Source: Paenibacillus sp. PK3_47 (lineage in GTDB: Bacteria > Bacillota > Bacilli > Paenibacillales > Paenibacillaceae). Taken from it: a stretch of DNA of 64,000 nucleotides. The notes under the pieces are model-generated. The model had not been told where the DNA came from. It made no database searches and saw only the letters and a list, made by a program, of their open reading frames with translations. A program made the translations under genes and the position numbers. Below are positions 17,748 to 27,340 of this stretch, piece after piece. The DNA lies in contig NZ_CP026029.1 in the NCBI RefSeq assembly GCF_023520895.1, forward strand, positions 868,001 to 932,000, written 5' to 3'. Numbering within the stretch: position 1 is the stretch's first letter; each line of letters opens with the position of its first letter.

Positions 17748-20018
17748 TTACCAAATAGACTTCATCTCCCATATGTCCAGCGACTTCACCAATGCCTCGC
17801 CATCCCCCCAGAGTTCGAGTCCCAAGGCATCCTGACGGCTTGGATAGACACGGGTTGTCAGGCTTTTTAATCCGTTGGCATAAAGCTCGACCATGGAGCG
17901 GTCCAGATAGAGATGCAGCTGCAGATTCTCTCCGGACAGCTCCAACTTGCCGCCCTGGATTCCTTTGCACTTTTCTCCCGGATGCTGTGTCGTTAGGGTC
18001 CGGTCGGCCAACAGCATAGATTCTTTCCAGTCATAGTACAGCAGTGTTTCTTCCGCTCCATCAGGTGTACGCCGGACTTTGATGCCAAGCTTGGTGGCAC
18101 TTCCCGGCGCAAGTTCCAGCTGTATTTCCAGCATATGGCCTTGTATATCCCTCAGCAGGTCGTTTGCATCCGCTAACGACTTATCCCTGAGCGATAAACG
18201 GTGCTCACCGCGCAAGGATTGCAGCTCCTGAATCGGCTCGATTCCCAGCCGCCCATCCTCCCGCAAATACACGCTTAGCGGTAATCCTCCATTGTGTGCC
18301 CAACCCGATTGAAACTCCAGTTCGGAGGTACGGTCACCTTGGGCAATTGTAAAAACAATATTCCGCCCCGTCTTCGGATCAACCATTCCGCTCGGACCTG
18401 TGAAATGAAAATCGCCGACATCTATCAATTGCGGCTCCTCCTGATCCGGGAGGAAGGCGAGATTATCCTGATCAAGCTGTCCAATCCAGTAGAATACCTC
18501 GACATCTGCGCCCGGCCCCACTGGACTGACCAGCAGAAGATGCTTGTACTCCCCCTGCTTATCGGCACCCAGGGGAAGGAGCACAGGAAGCTCCCAGATA
18601 GGGCCAAGATACGGAAACTTCTGAATATCCGCTTCAAAGAATGATCCTTTGTACGTCCAGTTCAGCATATCTTCTGAAGCGAAAGCCAGTGCCGCTCCGC
18701 CTCCGCCCTCCATCCCTGAGCCAACCAGGGCATACCATCCGTTCTCATCCTTCCATATGAACGGGTCCCGGAAATCCCCGAACGCCCCCATTCCCTTCTG
18801 CTGTACGATGAGCGGCTCCGGATGTTTAATCCACTTCACGAGATCAGGATCCCCATCTTCGGAATAAGTGCTTCTGGCCAGCGCCACACTCTGATTCGGC
18901 GAAGCACTGTCATTGCCCGCCGTAAAGAACAGGACCGGGAGACCTTCTTCATCATAAGACGCACTTCCCGACCAGATTCCGTCAGGGGCGAGCTGGTCTT
19001 TCTCAGGCGCCAGGGCAATGGGAAGATCACGCCAATGCACCAGATCCTCACTTACCCAATGGCCCCAGTGGATATGATGAAAATACGGTCCCTGCGGATT
19101 ATGCTGATAGAACAAATGATATTGCCCGTCAAAATAGACTGGTGCATGCGGCTCATTCATCCAATGGGCCGGCGGACTGACATGGTATTGCGGTCTATGC
19201 CTGTCCTGAAGCAAGGGGGTACGGTCCAGCTTAATATCGTCATAGTTCACAAGTGGCCGGACGCCACCCAGCACGGAATCCAGCACCTCCTGATATGAAG
19301 CCGCCACTTCCTCATTACTAAGCGCACGGTTATAGATTTTCAGCTCATCCATGATCCCGCTGAACATGTGGAGGCTGAACACTTCCGCAAGCCTGCTGCT
19401 GTGATTGTTTCTGCCGATGAGCAGATCCGTATCCGCAGCGGCAGCTATTCGGGAACCGCGGGGAACTGCGGCCGAAGCGATCTCGCTGCCGTTAAGGAAC
19501 AGCTTCATCTCACCTTCGTCCCCGTTAAATACAGCATTCAGGTACGACCATTCACTTTTGGGCAGCTCACAGCCGTCCGGCGACCAGATCTCTGCCCATT
19601 TTCCTCCCTCAAGTCCTGCCTGGAAGGACCAGGACCCGTGACGGAACATGCCAAGCAGGTATCCCTGCTTAGCATTCTTATTGTGCTGGTTCACAATGGC
19701 GGCCAGCTTGCCATCCTGTCCCCACTCATAGGTACGCGGCGCAACCCATACTCCGATACTAAGCGCGGGCAGGAATTCATGCCCTCCCTTTCCCCGGGCA
19801 GGATGGGCAATGTATGTGGAGTAACCATCGAAGTGAAGACCGCTTCCCGTTACCCCCTGTCTCCATAACGGAGTACAAGGGTTGGTAAACTCCGCGTGGT
19901 TAAATACGTAGTGCACATCATCAAGCGTCCGGGTGACGCTCTCCATGGTGCCTGCTCCAGTTCCTTCATCAAAAGCCCAATGCATCATTAGCCCCCGGTT
20001 GCCCGTCTGGCTGCTCAT
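17748..20018 (-). CDS. Cytoplasmic LamG-GH32 fructan-active enzyme
   Basis: A 756-residue protein with an N-terminal LamG-like domain (about 10-230) and a C-terminal GH32 (about 265-756). It has no signal peptide and is a shortened intracellular paralogue of the secreted enzyme, with the same domain order. GH32 motifs: WMNEPHAP (nucleophile position Glu instead of Asp), FRDPFIW (transition-state Asp) and WELPVLLPLG (acid/base Glu). The start has GGGAGG eight bases upstream, and its ATG overlaps the stop codon of the fructokinase-GH32 gene (ATGA), so the two are co-translated. It is the last gene of the importer operon and probably degrades imported fructo-oligosaccharides, though a transferase role is possible. 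Confidence 0.88.
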   Translation of the reverse strand: MSSQTGNRGLMMHWAFDEGTGAGTMESVTRTLDDVHYVFNHAEFTNPCTPLWRQGVTGSGLHFDGYSTYIAHPARGKGGHEFLPALSIGVWVAPRTYEWGQDGKLAAIVNQHNKNAKQGYLLGMFRHGSWSFQAGLEGGKWAEIWSPDGCELPKSEWSYLNAVFNGDEGEMKLFLNGSEIASAAVPRGSRIAAAADTDLLIGRNNHSSRLAEVFSLHMFSGIMDELKIYNRALSNEEVAASYQEVLDSVLGGVRPLVNYDDIKLDRTPLLQDRHRPQYHVSPPAHWMNEPHAPVYFDGQYHLFYQHNPQGPYFHHIHWGHWVSEDLVHWRDLPIALAPEKDQLAPDGIWSGSASYDEEGLPVLFFTAGNDSASPNQSVALARSTYSEDGDPDLVKWIKHPEPLIVQQKGMGAFGDFRDPFIWKDENGWYALVGSGMEGGGGAALAFASEDMLNWTYKGSFFEADIQKFPYLGPIWELPVLLPLGADKQGEYKHLLLVSPVGPGADVEVFYWIGQLDQDNLAFLPDQEEPQLIDVGDFHFTGPSGMVDPKTGRNIVFTIAQGDRTSELEFQSGWAHNGGLPLSVYLREDGRLGIEPIQELQSLRGEHRLSLRDKSLADANDLLRDIQGHMLEIQLELAPGSATKLGIKVRRTPDGAEETLLYYDWKESMLLADRTLTTQHPGEKCKGIQGGKLELSGENLQLHLYLDRSMVELYANGLKSLTTRVYPSRQDALGLELWGDGEALVKSLDIWEMKSIW

Positions 20019-22483
20019 GCTTCATTCCTCCCTGATGTCTGCCCTGTGCGTATCTGCGGAATCTGGACAGCATCCAAAGTATGGATCTGAAGCGAGTTCA
20101 GGACAACCAGTCCAGATGTGGTACTTATCCGGATCTTCTCCACCGGGGCGTCAGGGAAAACCTGATCAGTCAGCACAACCAGTCCGTTATCCGCATACAC
20201 TTCAACTGCATTGCGGTCCAGCCAGATCTGCAGCTTAAGCCGTCCGTCCGCAGCGGCCAAGCCAGCACCGTGCCGGCTTGCGAATGCCGGATGGAAGTCA
20301 GTCACACCGCTATTCGAACGGTCGGTGAACAGCCATTCCTTAGCAGGGTCATACCCGATAATAATTTCGCTTTGTCCGGCAGATTGCAGATGGATACATA
20401 CCTCTTCCCCGGATTGGATCTCCATCTGTGCTTCAATCTCTATCAGATCGCGATTCGTCGGCTGTATAAAAGGAGTCTCCGGCGTAACTGTGACATCGTT
20501 CCAGCTTACGGATTCATTGCGCAGCTGCTCAATTTCCCGGACAGGCATCTGGGTAAGTACTACATCTCCGTTCTTTTCAGTCAGGGATAAAGCACGGGGC
20601 AGAGTCATTGCGCCTCTCCACGAACCTGTAGGCGTCTCGTTGGCATACTTCCAGTTGCTCATCCACCCGATGATTACGCGGCGGCCGTCTTGCTCAGGAA
20701 TATCTGACCAGGTAACTCCCGCGTAGTTATCTCTGCCATAATCAAGCCACAGGATATGATCTGCCGGATGATCATTGATGAACGTCTTCCCGTCGAACTC
20801 TCCAATGAAATATTGCGTACGCGATCCTTCCGGACAGTTGGGATTGTCCCCGATGCTGATGATCAGCACCCATTTCGATCGCCCGGTGTCATCCACCGGC
20901 AGCTGAAACAGATCCGGGCATTCCCATACGCCGTCATGGGAGCCTTCTTCCCTCCCGAATTCACCTGTCAGCGACCATTCCCGCAGATTAGCGGAGGCAT
21001 AGAACCGGGCATGGTCTCCCGCTACTATTGCCATAATCCACTGCTTGCTTTGCGCATGCCAGAATACCTTCGGATCACGGAAGTCTATCAGATCCTCCTC
21101 GGCGAGCACCGGATTCCCGTCATACTTGTGCCAGGTCTCCCCCTTATCGCTGCTGTAAGCCAGACTCTGCCGCTGACGCGGCTGCCCCGTCTCCGGGTGG
21201 GTATCCGCATGCGTAAAGATTGCGACGAGTCCATGGGTATTCCCAAATAGACCGCTGCTGTTATTCCAGTCCACTACACAGCAGCCGGAGAAAATTGCCC
21301 CATGCTCATCCGGGAATAGTGCCGTTGGCGCGTGCTCCCAGTGAATCTGATCTTTACTTACCGCATGGCCCCAGTGCATCGGCCCCCATTTATTACTGTA
21401 AGGATGATATTGATAGAATAGATGATAGCTTCCCTCATAAAAGACTAATCCGTTCGGGTCATTTGCCCAGTTGGAGGGTGGTGAAAAGTGAAACCCCGGT
21501 CTAAACCGATCCTTATTATGTTGTGTGCCGGACTCTATCATCCGGTTAATCTCATCTGTCGTCGGCATAGCCCCGAGAGCCCCCTTTCGCGTAGTTACTA
21601 ACGCTCCGCCGGCATTGGCAAAAGTCAGCATGCTGGTGATTTGTTCATGGGTCAGTCCCTGCAGGGAACCTCCGCTTTCCAGAATTTTAAATAACAGGCA
21701 GCCCAGAAAAGCGTCTCCTGCTCCATTCGTGTCGATGGCCTTCACCTTAAAGCCCGGCACGTAACCATCCCGGCCGGCTAAACGGTAATAGCAGCCTTTT
21801 TCCGCTAGAGTCACAACCAGAAGTCCGATGTCATATTGCTGCTGGAGCTCCTGTGAGCCTTTTTCAAGATCACTGGTACCCGTTAAGAAAGATAACTCAT
21901 CTTCGGAGACTTTCAGGATATCGGCATAATTCATTCCCCAAAAAATATTCTGTCTGGCCTGCTCTTTACTCTCCCATAAGGAAAACCGGATATTGGGATC
22001 GAACGAGAGCAGCACCCCTGAATCCTTGGCCTTGCGGACTGCGGTCCGGGTGGCTGTACGGGCAGGCTCATGCGTCATCGACAACGAACCGAAATGCAGC
22101 GCCCGGGAGGCCTCAATCCGCTCAAGCGGAACATCTTCAGCATGCAGGAAAGTATCTGCCCCTGGTTTGCGGAAGAAGCTGAAGGATCTGTCCCCCTGGT
22201 CATCCAGATGGACAAAAGCCAGCGTTGTACTTGCTTCATTTGTGACGGAAACACTGTCTGCATCAATACCGTTTTCAACCAGCACGTTATGCAGCAATGA
22301 GCCGAATTGATCTTCCCCGACCTTGCTGATCATTGCTGATCTGGCGCCCAGACGGGACAGCGCAGCGGCTACGTTGGCCGGAGCCCCTCCCGGATTGCAT
22401 TCAAACAGCCCGTTCCCCGCGGCTGAACGGCCTGCAGGCGTAAAGTCTATTAATACTTCGCCGATAGCGATAACATCAAGCAC
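20015..22483 (-). CDS. Fructokinase (PfkB) fused to GH32 fructosidase
   Basis: An 822-residue fusion. Residues 1-320 are a PfkB sugar kinase with the N-terminal GGAPANVA box and the anion-hole motif NGAGDAFLG. Residues about 330-822 are a complete GH32: WANDPNGL (nucleophile Asp), FRDPKVF and WECPDLF (acid/base Glu). Both halves have their catalytic residues. It should release fructose from sucrose or fructo-oligosaccharides and phosphorylate it to fructose-6-phosphate in one polypeptide. The start is GTG with GGGGAG upstream; there is no signal peptide. It follows the binding-protein gene by 24 bases and overlaps the next GH32 gene. The kinase could also face a different hexose, but fructose fits the partner domain. 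Confidence 0.9.
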   Translation of the reverse strand: MLDVIAIGEVLIDFTPAGRSAAGNGLFECNPGGAPANVAAALSRLGARSAMISKVGEDQFGSLLHNVLVENGIDADSVSVTNEASTTLAFVHLDDQGDRSFSFFRKPGADTFLHAEDVPLERIEASRALHFGSLSMTHEPARTATRTAVRKAKDSGVLLSFDPNIRFSLWESKEQARQNIFWGMNYADILKVSEDELSFLTGTSDLEKGSQELQQQYDIGLLVVTLAEKGCYYRLAGRDGYVPGFKVKAIDTNGAGDAFLGCLLFKILESGGSLQGLTHEQITSMLTFANAGGALVTTRKGALGAMPTTDEINRMIESGTQHNKDRFRPGFHFSPPSNWANDPNGLVFYEGSYHLFYQYHPYSNKWGPMHWGHAVSKDQIHWEHAPTALFPDEHGAIFSGCCVVDWNNSSGLFGNTHGLVAIFTHADTHPETGQPRQRQSLAYSSDKGETWHKYDGNPVLAEEDLIDFRDPKVFWHAQSKQWIMAIVAGDHARFYASANLREWSLTGEFGREEGSHDGVWECPDLFQLPVDDTGRSKWVLIISIGDNPNCPEGSRTQYFIGEFDGKTFINDHPADHILWLDYGRDNYAGVTWSDIPEQDGRRVIIGWMSNWKYANETPTGSWRGAMTLPRALSLTEKNGDVVLTQMPVREIEQLRNESVSWNDVTVTPETPFIQPTNRDLIEIEAQMEIQSGEEVCIHLQSAGQSEIIIGYDPAKEWLFTDRSNSGVTDFHPAFASRHGAGLAAADGRLKLQIWLDRNAVEVYADNGLVVLTDQVFPDAPVEKIRISTTSGLVVLNSLQIHTLDAVQIPQIRTGQTSGRNEA

Positions 22484-22507
22484 AGTTTCTCCCCACCTAT
22501 TCTCTAT

Positions 22508-24133
22508 TTATTGGTTCAGATTGGCGTTATAGCGGTCCAGACCGGTCTGATAGATTTCCATCAATTCATTCAGGCCCATCTTTTCCAGTGTCTTGATATA
22601 GCTGTCCCATTCTTCATCTGCACCGCCATCCACAATGAATTTTCCTCTTTGCGTATTTACATACTTGATCAGTTCCGGTTCAATCTTGTTGATGGTATCC
22701 AGCTCCTCCGGCTCAAAGAAAATGCCCGGATAGTTTTCCTTTTCCATGAACGGGTTGTAGTACTTCTCAAGATCCTCAGCCCGCTGCTGTGCCCGGGGTT
22801 CCATGTCTACCACTTTTCCGAAGTCATCAAAAGTAATAACGCCGGGTGCACCCGATCCCGGAGCAACCTTCTGGCGGAATTCACCTGCAGAGGCACCCTC
22901 AGGAAGCGGCAGATTTACCAATTTTCCATTTTCATCTTTCTTGTATACGACATCCAGCGGCCCCCAGTGAATTTGCGCAGCCATGTACGGTTCATACTGC
23001 TGGTCGATCCAGCGCATGGTGATTTCCGGATGGCTGTTCTCTTTGGTGATGACAAAGGATCCGCGTCCGGGACCGCCGCCGTTAGCACGTCCAATGGTCT
23101 GCTCGCCATTAGCACCTTTGAGCGGGGACAGCAGATCATAGTCCTTGGCACGCTCGGTTCCGACAACCTCTTCAACCTCCCACCAGATATAGGATCCCAG
23201 TGTCTCATCTGTTGTTTTACCTTTGGCCAAATACTGCGCAGCATCCTGTGTGAAGGACTCCGGATCAATCAGACCCTGCTTATACCATTGTTCATGGAAA
23301 TAATTCAGAGCTTCCTTATATTCAGGCTGGGTCGCAGTAAAAATAACTTTACCGTCCCGGACCACACGGTGCTCCAGATTATCGGGAAGTCCAAAAGCTC
23401 CGAACAGCCCGGCAATATCCATACACCACTGCATATGCATAAAGCTTAACGGGATTTCATCCTGCTTGCCGTTGCCGTTCGGGTCCTGTGTTTTAAAAGC
23501 AACCAGTGCCTGGGTGTATTCATCCAGTGTTTCCGGCACCTTCAGCCCCAGCTTATCCAGCCAGCCCTTATTGATGACGTGAAAGAAGGGGTTGGTTCCG
23601 AGGTTGTTTTCTTCCCATGACGGGAGCCCGTAGATGTGCCCGTCCGGTGCTGTGATCGAAGATTTAATGTCCGGACGGCGGTCAAGAAGCGCTTTCAAGT
23701 TAGGGGCATATTGATCAATTAAATCTTCCAGCGGAATCAGCGTTCCGTCTTCACCGTAATTAATCAGCTCGTAATCAGTAAATCCGGCAGCATAAAAAGC
23801 ATCAGGCAAATCGCCGCTTGCCAGTAACAGGTTTTTCTTTTCTGTATAATCGGTATCCGGAATGTTCTCCCAGTTGATCTTCACATTGGTTTCCTGCTCC
23901 AGCCGCTTGAAGATTTCCATCTCCGAGAATTCCGGCGCCAAGGCTGCTTTTGGGGCTACCATTCTTAGTGACACTGCTTCGTTTACAATGGGAAGACCGG
24001 TTGCATTAAAATTCGCTTCCTGATCAGGACTCTCTGCCTGCTCCTTTGACCCGTTACCGCTGCCCGAACATCCGCTTAGCGCAAACGCTCCGGCCAACAC
24101 CAGAATTCCCGCATTTTTGAATAAAGACTTCAT
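22508..24133 (-). CDS. Sugar ABC transporter binding lipoprotein (LplA-like)
   Basis: A 541-residue extracellular solute-binding protein with a lipoprotein signal peptide ending in the lipobox ALSGC (Cys near residue 22). Its length fits the long LplA-type binding proteins common in Paenibacillus rather than the 420-residue MalE type. It lies downstream of two CUT1 permease genes and upstream of the fructokinase-GH32 fusion, so the likely ligands are fructo-oligosaccharides. No ATPase gene is nearby; a shared MsmK-type ATPase is expected elsewhere. Confidence 0.9.
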   Translation of the reverse strand: MKSLFKNAGILVLAGAFALSGCSGSGNGSKEQAESPDQEANFNATGLPIVNEAVSLRMVAPKAALAPEFSEMEIFKRLEQETNVKINWENIPDTDYTEKKNLLLASGDLPDAFYAAGFTDYELINYGEDGTLIPLEDLIDQYAPNLKALLDRRPDIKSSITAPDGHIYGLPSWEENNLGTNPFFHVINKGWLDKLGLKVPETLDEYTQALVAFKTQDPNGNGKQDEIPLSFMHMQWCMDIAGLFGAFGLPDNLEHRVVRDGKVIFTATQPEYKEALNYFHEQWYKQGLIDPESFTQDAAQYLAKGKTTDETLGSYIWWEVEEVVGTERAKDYDLLSPLKGANGEQTIGRANGGGPGRGSFVITKENSHPEITMRWIDQQYEPYMAAQIHWGPLDVVYKKDENGKLVNLPLPEGASAGEFRQKVAPGSGAPGVITFDDFGKVVDMEPRAQQRAEDLEKYYNPFMEKENYPGIFFEPEELDTINKIEPELIKYVNTQRGKFIVDGGADEEWDSYIKTLEKMGLNELMEIYQTGLDRYNANLNQ

Positions 24134-24246
24134 TATCCATAACCTCCCTTTTGTTCAACCCACCAGCTAACCAATCGTATGACTTTGCCTTGTTGCGCCT
24201 GAATTACGGCTGGACATCCCCCCTTTCAAGTCCTGTGTTCCGGGCA

Positions 24247-25143
24247 TTAGCCCTTAATCGATCCGATCATTACACCCTTGACAAAGTATTTTTGCAGAAA
24301 AGGATACAAAATCAGCAGCGGCAGACTGGATACCATGATAACGCCGTATTTGATCAGTTCGGTTACGCGCATTTTGGCTGCATAGGATTCCACATCGATC
24401 ATCATGCCCGAATTGACCTGATTCTGGACAAGGATGTTACGGAGGACCAGTTGCAGCGGGTACTTGCTTTCATCATTCAGGTAAATCAAAGCGTCGAAGA
24501 AACCGTTCCAGAAGCCGACGACATGATACAGAACCATTACCGCCAGAATGGATTTGGACAGTGGCAGCACAATGCTCCAGAAAAATCTGGTGTTCGAGCA
24601 ACCGTCAATAGAAGCCGCTTCCCACATCTCATCCGGTATGGACGACTGGAAGAACGTTCTTACAATAATGACGTTGAACACACCCCCAGCCCCGGGAATA
24701 ACCAGTGCCCACATCGTATTTAGCATGTGCAGATCTTTGATCAGCAGATAAGTGGGAATCAACCCTCCGCTGAAGAACATCGTGACCAGCAGAAACCACA
24801 TAATAACTGATTTTCCGGCCAGATCCTTACGGGCTAACGGGTAGGCTGCAAACACGGTGACTGCTACCCCGATTATGGTTCCCAGCGTCGCATACAGAAT
24901 GGAGTTTCCATATCCGATCCATATCGAGGAATCACTGAATATCCGCTCGTAACCGTCCAGTGTAAAGCCTTTCGGGAACAGCCATACCTCTCCTGAGTAG
25001 ATGTAATTAGGATCGCTGAATGAGGCAACCAGCACAAAGTACAACGGGTATAATACGAGCAGCATAATAAGGCTCAGCAGGAAATAGTTGATGATATCAA
25101 ACCATACGTCGCCTCTGCTCTTTCGCTTGACTAACTGATTCAA
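24247..25143 (-). CDS. Sugar ABC transporter permease (YtcP-like)
   Basis: A 298-residue CUT1 permease with six membrane helices and the EAA loop WEAASIDGCSNTRFFWSIVLP that contacts the ATPase (split here around residue 195). It starts with ATG 7 bases after AAGGAGGAG and lies 12 bases downstream of the partner permease. Together with the LplB-like subunit it forms the channel for the imported, probably fructan-derived, oligosaccharide. A 113-base gap to the binding-protein gene contains no obvious terminator. Confidence 0.9.
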   Translation of the reverse strand: MNQLVKRKSRGDVWFDIINYFLLSLIMLLVLYPLYFVLVASFSDPNYIYSGEVWLFPKGFTLDGYERIFSDSSIWIGYGNSILYATLGTIIGVAVTVFAAYPLARKDLAGKSVIMWFLLVTMFFSGGLIPTYLLIKDLHMLNTMWALVIPGAGGVFNVIIVRTFFQSSIPDEMWEAASIDGCSNTRFFWSIVLPLSKSILAVMVLYHVVGFWNGFFDALIYLNDESKYPLQLVLRNILVQNQVNSGMMIDVESYAAKMRVTELIKYGVIMVSSLPLLILYPFLQKYFVKGVMIGSIKG

Positions 25144-25155
25144 ATAAACTCCTCC

Positions 25156-26106
25156 TTACCAGAGACTGGTTTCTGTCATCTTTTTGGCGATCCGGTTCAC
25201 GGTGAAAATCAGGATAATATTGATCAGGGAGTTGAACAGGCCGACTGCCGTTGAAAAGCTGTACTGGGCCTTCTGAATCCCCATTTCATACACATAGGTC
25301 GGAATAATATTGGAAGTAGCGTAGTTCAGATCACTTTGCATCAAAAACGCTTTTTCAAAACCGATGCTCATGATATTTCCAAGGGCGAGAATCAGCAGAA
25401 TGACGATTGTCGGCAAAATGCTGGGAATATCCACGTACCACACACGCTTCCATTTGCTTGCCCCGTCCATAATGGCCGCTTCATGCAGTTCGGGGTTGAC
25501 TCCCGCCAGTGCGGCAAGATAGATAATCGTGGAGAAGCCTGTCTCCTGCCATATCCCTGACAAAATATACAATGGACGGAACCAGCCCTCATCAGCCATG
25601 AAGAGAATGGGTTCGCCTCCGAACCAGGTAATGACATGATTCACAATTCCGCTGTTTGGCGATAAAAAAACATTCAGCATGCCGACAAGGACAACGGTAG
25701 AAATAAAATGAGGCGCATAAATTACGGTCTGGACAAACTTCTTATAGGATTTGCCCAGCATCTGATTCAGCATAATGGCGATGATAATCGGAGCGGGGAA
25801 GCCAAACAACAGCGACAGAAAACTGAGCGAGAGCGTGTTCGTAATGATTGTCCAGAAGTTGTAGGCACCGAAAAAGTCTTTAAAGTGCTGAAAGCCTACC
25901 CATTCGCTTCCCCAAATCCCCTGGCTTGGCGAGAAATCCTTAAATGCAATCTGTACCCCGTACATCGGATAGTACTTGAATACGAGATACAGAATAATGA
26001 TCGGCAGCAAAAACAGATATAGCTCATAGTCACGCTTGACCCTGCTCCACCGTTTGCGGCTGGGCTTGATCAAAGCATGCTCTCCCCCGCTGGTTTTTGA
26101 ATTCAC
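25156..26106 (-). CDS. Sugar ABC transporter permease (LplB-like)
   Basis: A CUT1 permease of about 316 residues with the EAA loop HEAAIMDGASKWKRVW. I start it at the GTG reading VNSKTSGG because AAAGGGAG lies seven bases upstream. A longer reading from 26175 is possible, but those first codons would overlap a LacI operator (26144-26158) and have no ribosome site. It is the first gene of the fructan import operon, behind an operator-controlled promoter with a leader of about 145 bases. Confidence 0.85.
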   Translation of the reverse strand: MNSKTSGGEHALIKPSRKRWSRVKRDYELYLFLLPIIILYLVFKYYPMYGVQIAFKDFSPSQGIWGSEWVGFQHFKDFFGAYNFWTIITNTLSLSFLSLLFGFPAPIIIAIMLNQMLGKSYKKFVQTVIYAPHFISTVVLVGMLNVFLSPNSGIVNHVITWFGGEPILFMADEGWFRPLYILSGIWQETGFSTIIYLAALAGVNPELHEAAIMDGASKWKRVWYVDIPSILPTIVILLILALGNIMSIGFEKAFLMQSDLNYATSNIIPTYVYEMGIQKAQYSFSTAVGLFNSLINIILIFTVNRIAKKMTETSLW

Positions 26107-26143
26107 ATCTATACTCCCTTTCAATGTAAAATAATCAGCCGAT

Positions 26144-26158
26144 TTGAAACGTTTCCAA
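26144..26158. promoter_or_regulatory. LacI-family operator, downstream copy
   Basis: TTGAAACGTTTCCAA, a 15-base near-palindrome with the central CG typical of LacI-family sites. It lies about 121 bases downstream of the identical promoter copy and inside the untranslated leader. It could permit DNA looping or block elongating polymerase. Confidence 0.75.
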
Positions 26159-26257
26159 TTTATATCGAGCTTCACGCTTCAGATCAGATCTATACCACGA
26201 ATCAACCAGTGAAGCGGAGCTTCCTGCAGAGAAAGCAGAAGCAAGTAAGAGTGAGTT

Positions 26258-26286
26258 ATTATACTTGAAACGTTTCCAATTTTAAG
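26258..26286 (-). promoter_or_regulatory. Promoter with a LacI operator in its spacer
   Basis: On the minus strand CTTAAA (26281-26286) and TATAAT (26258-26263) are 17 bases apart. The 15-base operator TTGGAAACGTTTCAA (26265-26279) fills nearly the whole spacer, so repressor and RNA polymerase cannot bind together. It drives the fructan import operon. Confidence 0.75.
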
Positions 26287-26340
26287 GAGAAAAACGTCAG
26301 TGGTAACTCCGCAGCTGATGTTTCTCTGATCTGCAGGAAA

Positions 26341-27309
26341 TCATGTAGTCTCACCCTGCCTGAACATAACGGGGATACGGTACACCTGCTTCTCCAAAGG
26401 AATGCCTTCAATCTTGTTATACAGCAGCCTGATTGTCATGCGTGCCATTTCTTCCACCGGCTGCCTGATGGTAGACAGAATAGGATGAAAATAAGGATTA
26501 TCCTGAATGCCGTCATAACCGATGACCTTCACATCTTCCGGAACACGGATGCCCTGCTTGCTTGCCTTGTCTATATAGCTGGCGGCCAGCATATCGGTAA
26601 TGGCAAAAACGCCATCGGCATCGCCATGCTTCTCCAGAAACTCGTTGATATAAGCATGGTCATCCAGAATAGGATCGGGCTTCTCATAGATCACATAATC
26701 AATTCCCAGTGCTTCCGCCTCATGAATGAATCCCTGTCTGCGGTTCATGGTTTCACTGAACACGGAAGTAACGCTTCCCATAAAAGCCGGCTTTCTGGCT
26801 CCAGCCTTCACAAGCTCCCTCAGCGCCAGACGTCCTCCCTCATAATTATCCGAAGTCACGCAGGTGATCTTCTTGTTGAAGTGTCTGTCAATGCTCACAA
26901 TGGGAATATCGTTGCTCACATTATTCTCGATATCATTGTAAGTTATGCCAACAATACCAGCTACCTTGTTCTGGCGGAGCATATCCAGATAATACAGCTC
27001 CTTCTCGGGTTTGCCGCCGCTGTTGCACAGCATGAGCTTGAACCCTTCCCGGTCCAGTTCATCCTCAATGTAATAAGCCAATTCTGAAAAGAAAGGATTC
27101 CAGATGCTCGGAAGCAGCAAAGCTACCATTTTGGACTTCTGCATCTTGAAATTTCTGGCCACTTCATTCGGGAAATAATTCAGCTCCTGAATAGCTTCTT
27201 CTACTTTCTTGCGTGTCTTAGGCTTAACGGCACCTGAGTTGTTAATGACCCGGGATACGGTTCCTACTGCGACGCCGGCTAAGTTGGCTACATCTTTAAT
27301 GCTTGTCAT
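26341..27309 (-). CDS. LacI-family repressor of the fructan operon
   Basis: A 322-residue LacI/GalR regulator. The N-terminal helix-turn-helix and hinge (IKDVANLAGVAVGTVSRVIN, residues 3-22) are followed by a periplasmic-binding-protein-like effector domain. It lies directly upstream of the import operon in the same direction, and four copies of one palindrome flank it: two before the importer and two over its own promoter. This indicates it represses both the operon and itself. The inducer is probably a fructo-oligosaccharide or fructose phosphate, inferred from the regulated genes. Confidence 0.9.
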   Translation of the reverse strand: MTSIKDVANLAGVAVGTVSRVINNSGAVKPKTRKKVEEAIQELNYFPNEVARNFKMQKSKMVALLLPSIWNPFFSELAYYIEDELDREGFKLMLCNSGGKPEKELYYLDMLRQNKVAGIVGITYNDIENNVSNDIPIVSIDRHFNKKITCVTSDNYEGGRLALRELVKAGARKPAFMGSVTSVFSETMNRRQGFIHEAEALGIDYVIYEKPDPILDDHAYINEFLEKHGDADGVFAITDMLAASYIDKASKQGIRVPEDVKVIGYDGIQDNPYFHPILSTIRQPVEEMARMTIRLLYNKIEGIPLEKQVYRIPVMFRQGETT

Positions 27310-27340
27310 TTAACACCCCCGGACTCTCTTACTGAAATTT

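Noticed and set aside
23686..23699. A cre-like GAAGCGCTTTC inside the binding-protein gene
   Set aside because: It lies deep in the coding region, encodes an ordinary Leu-Lys-Ala stretch and has no promoter nearby. Probably coincidence.
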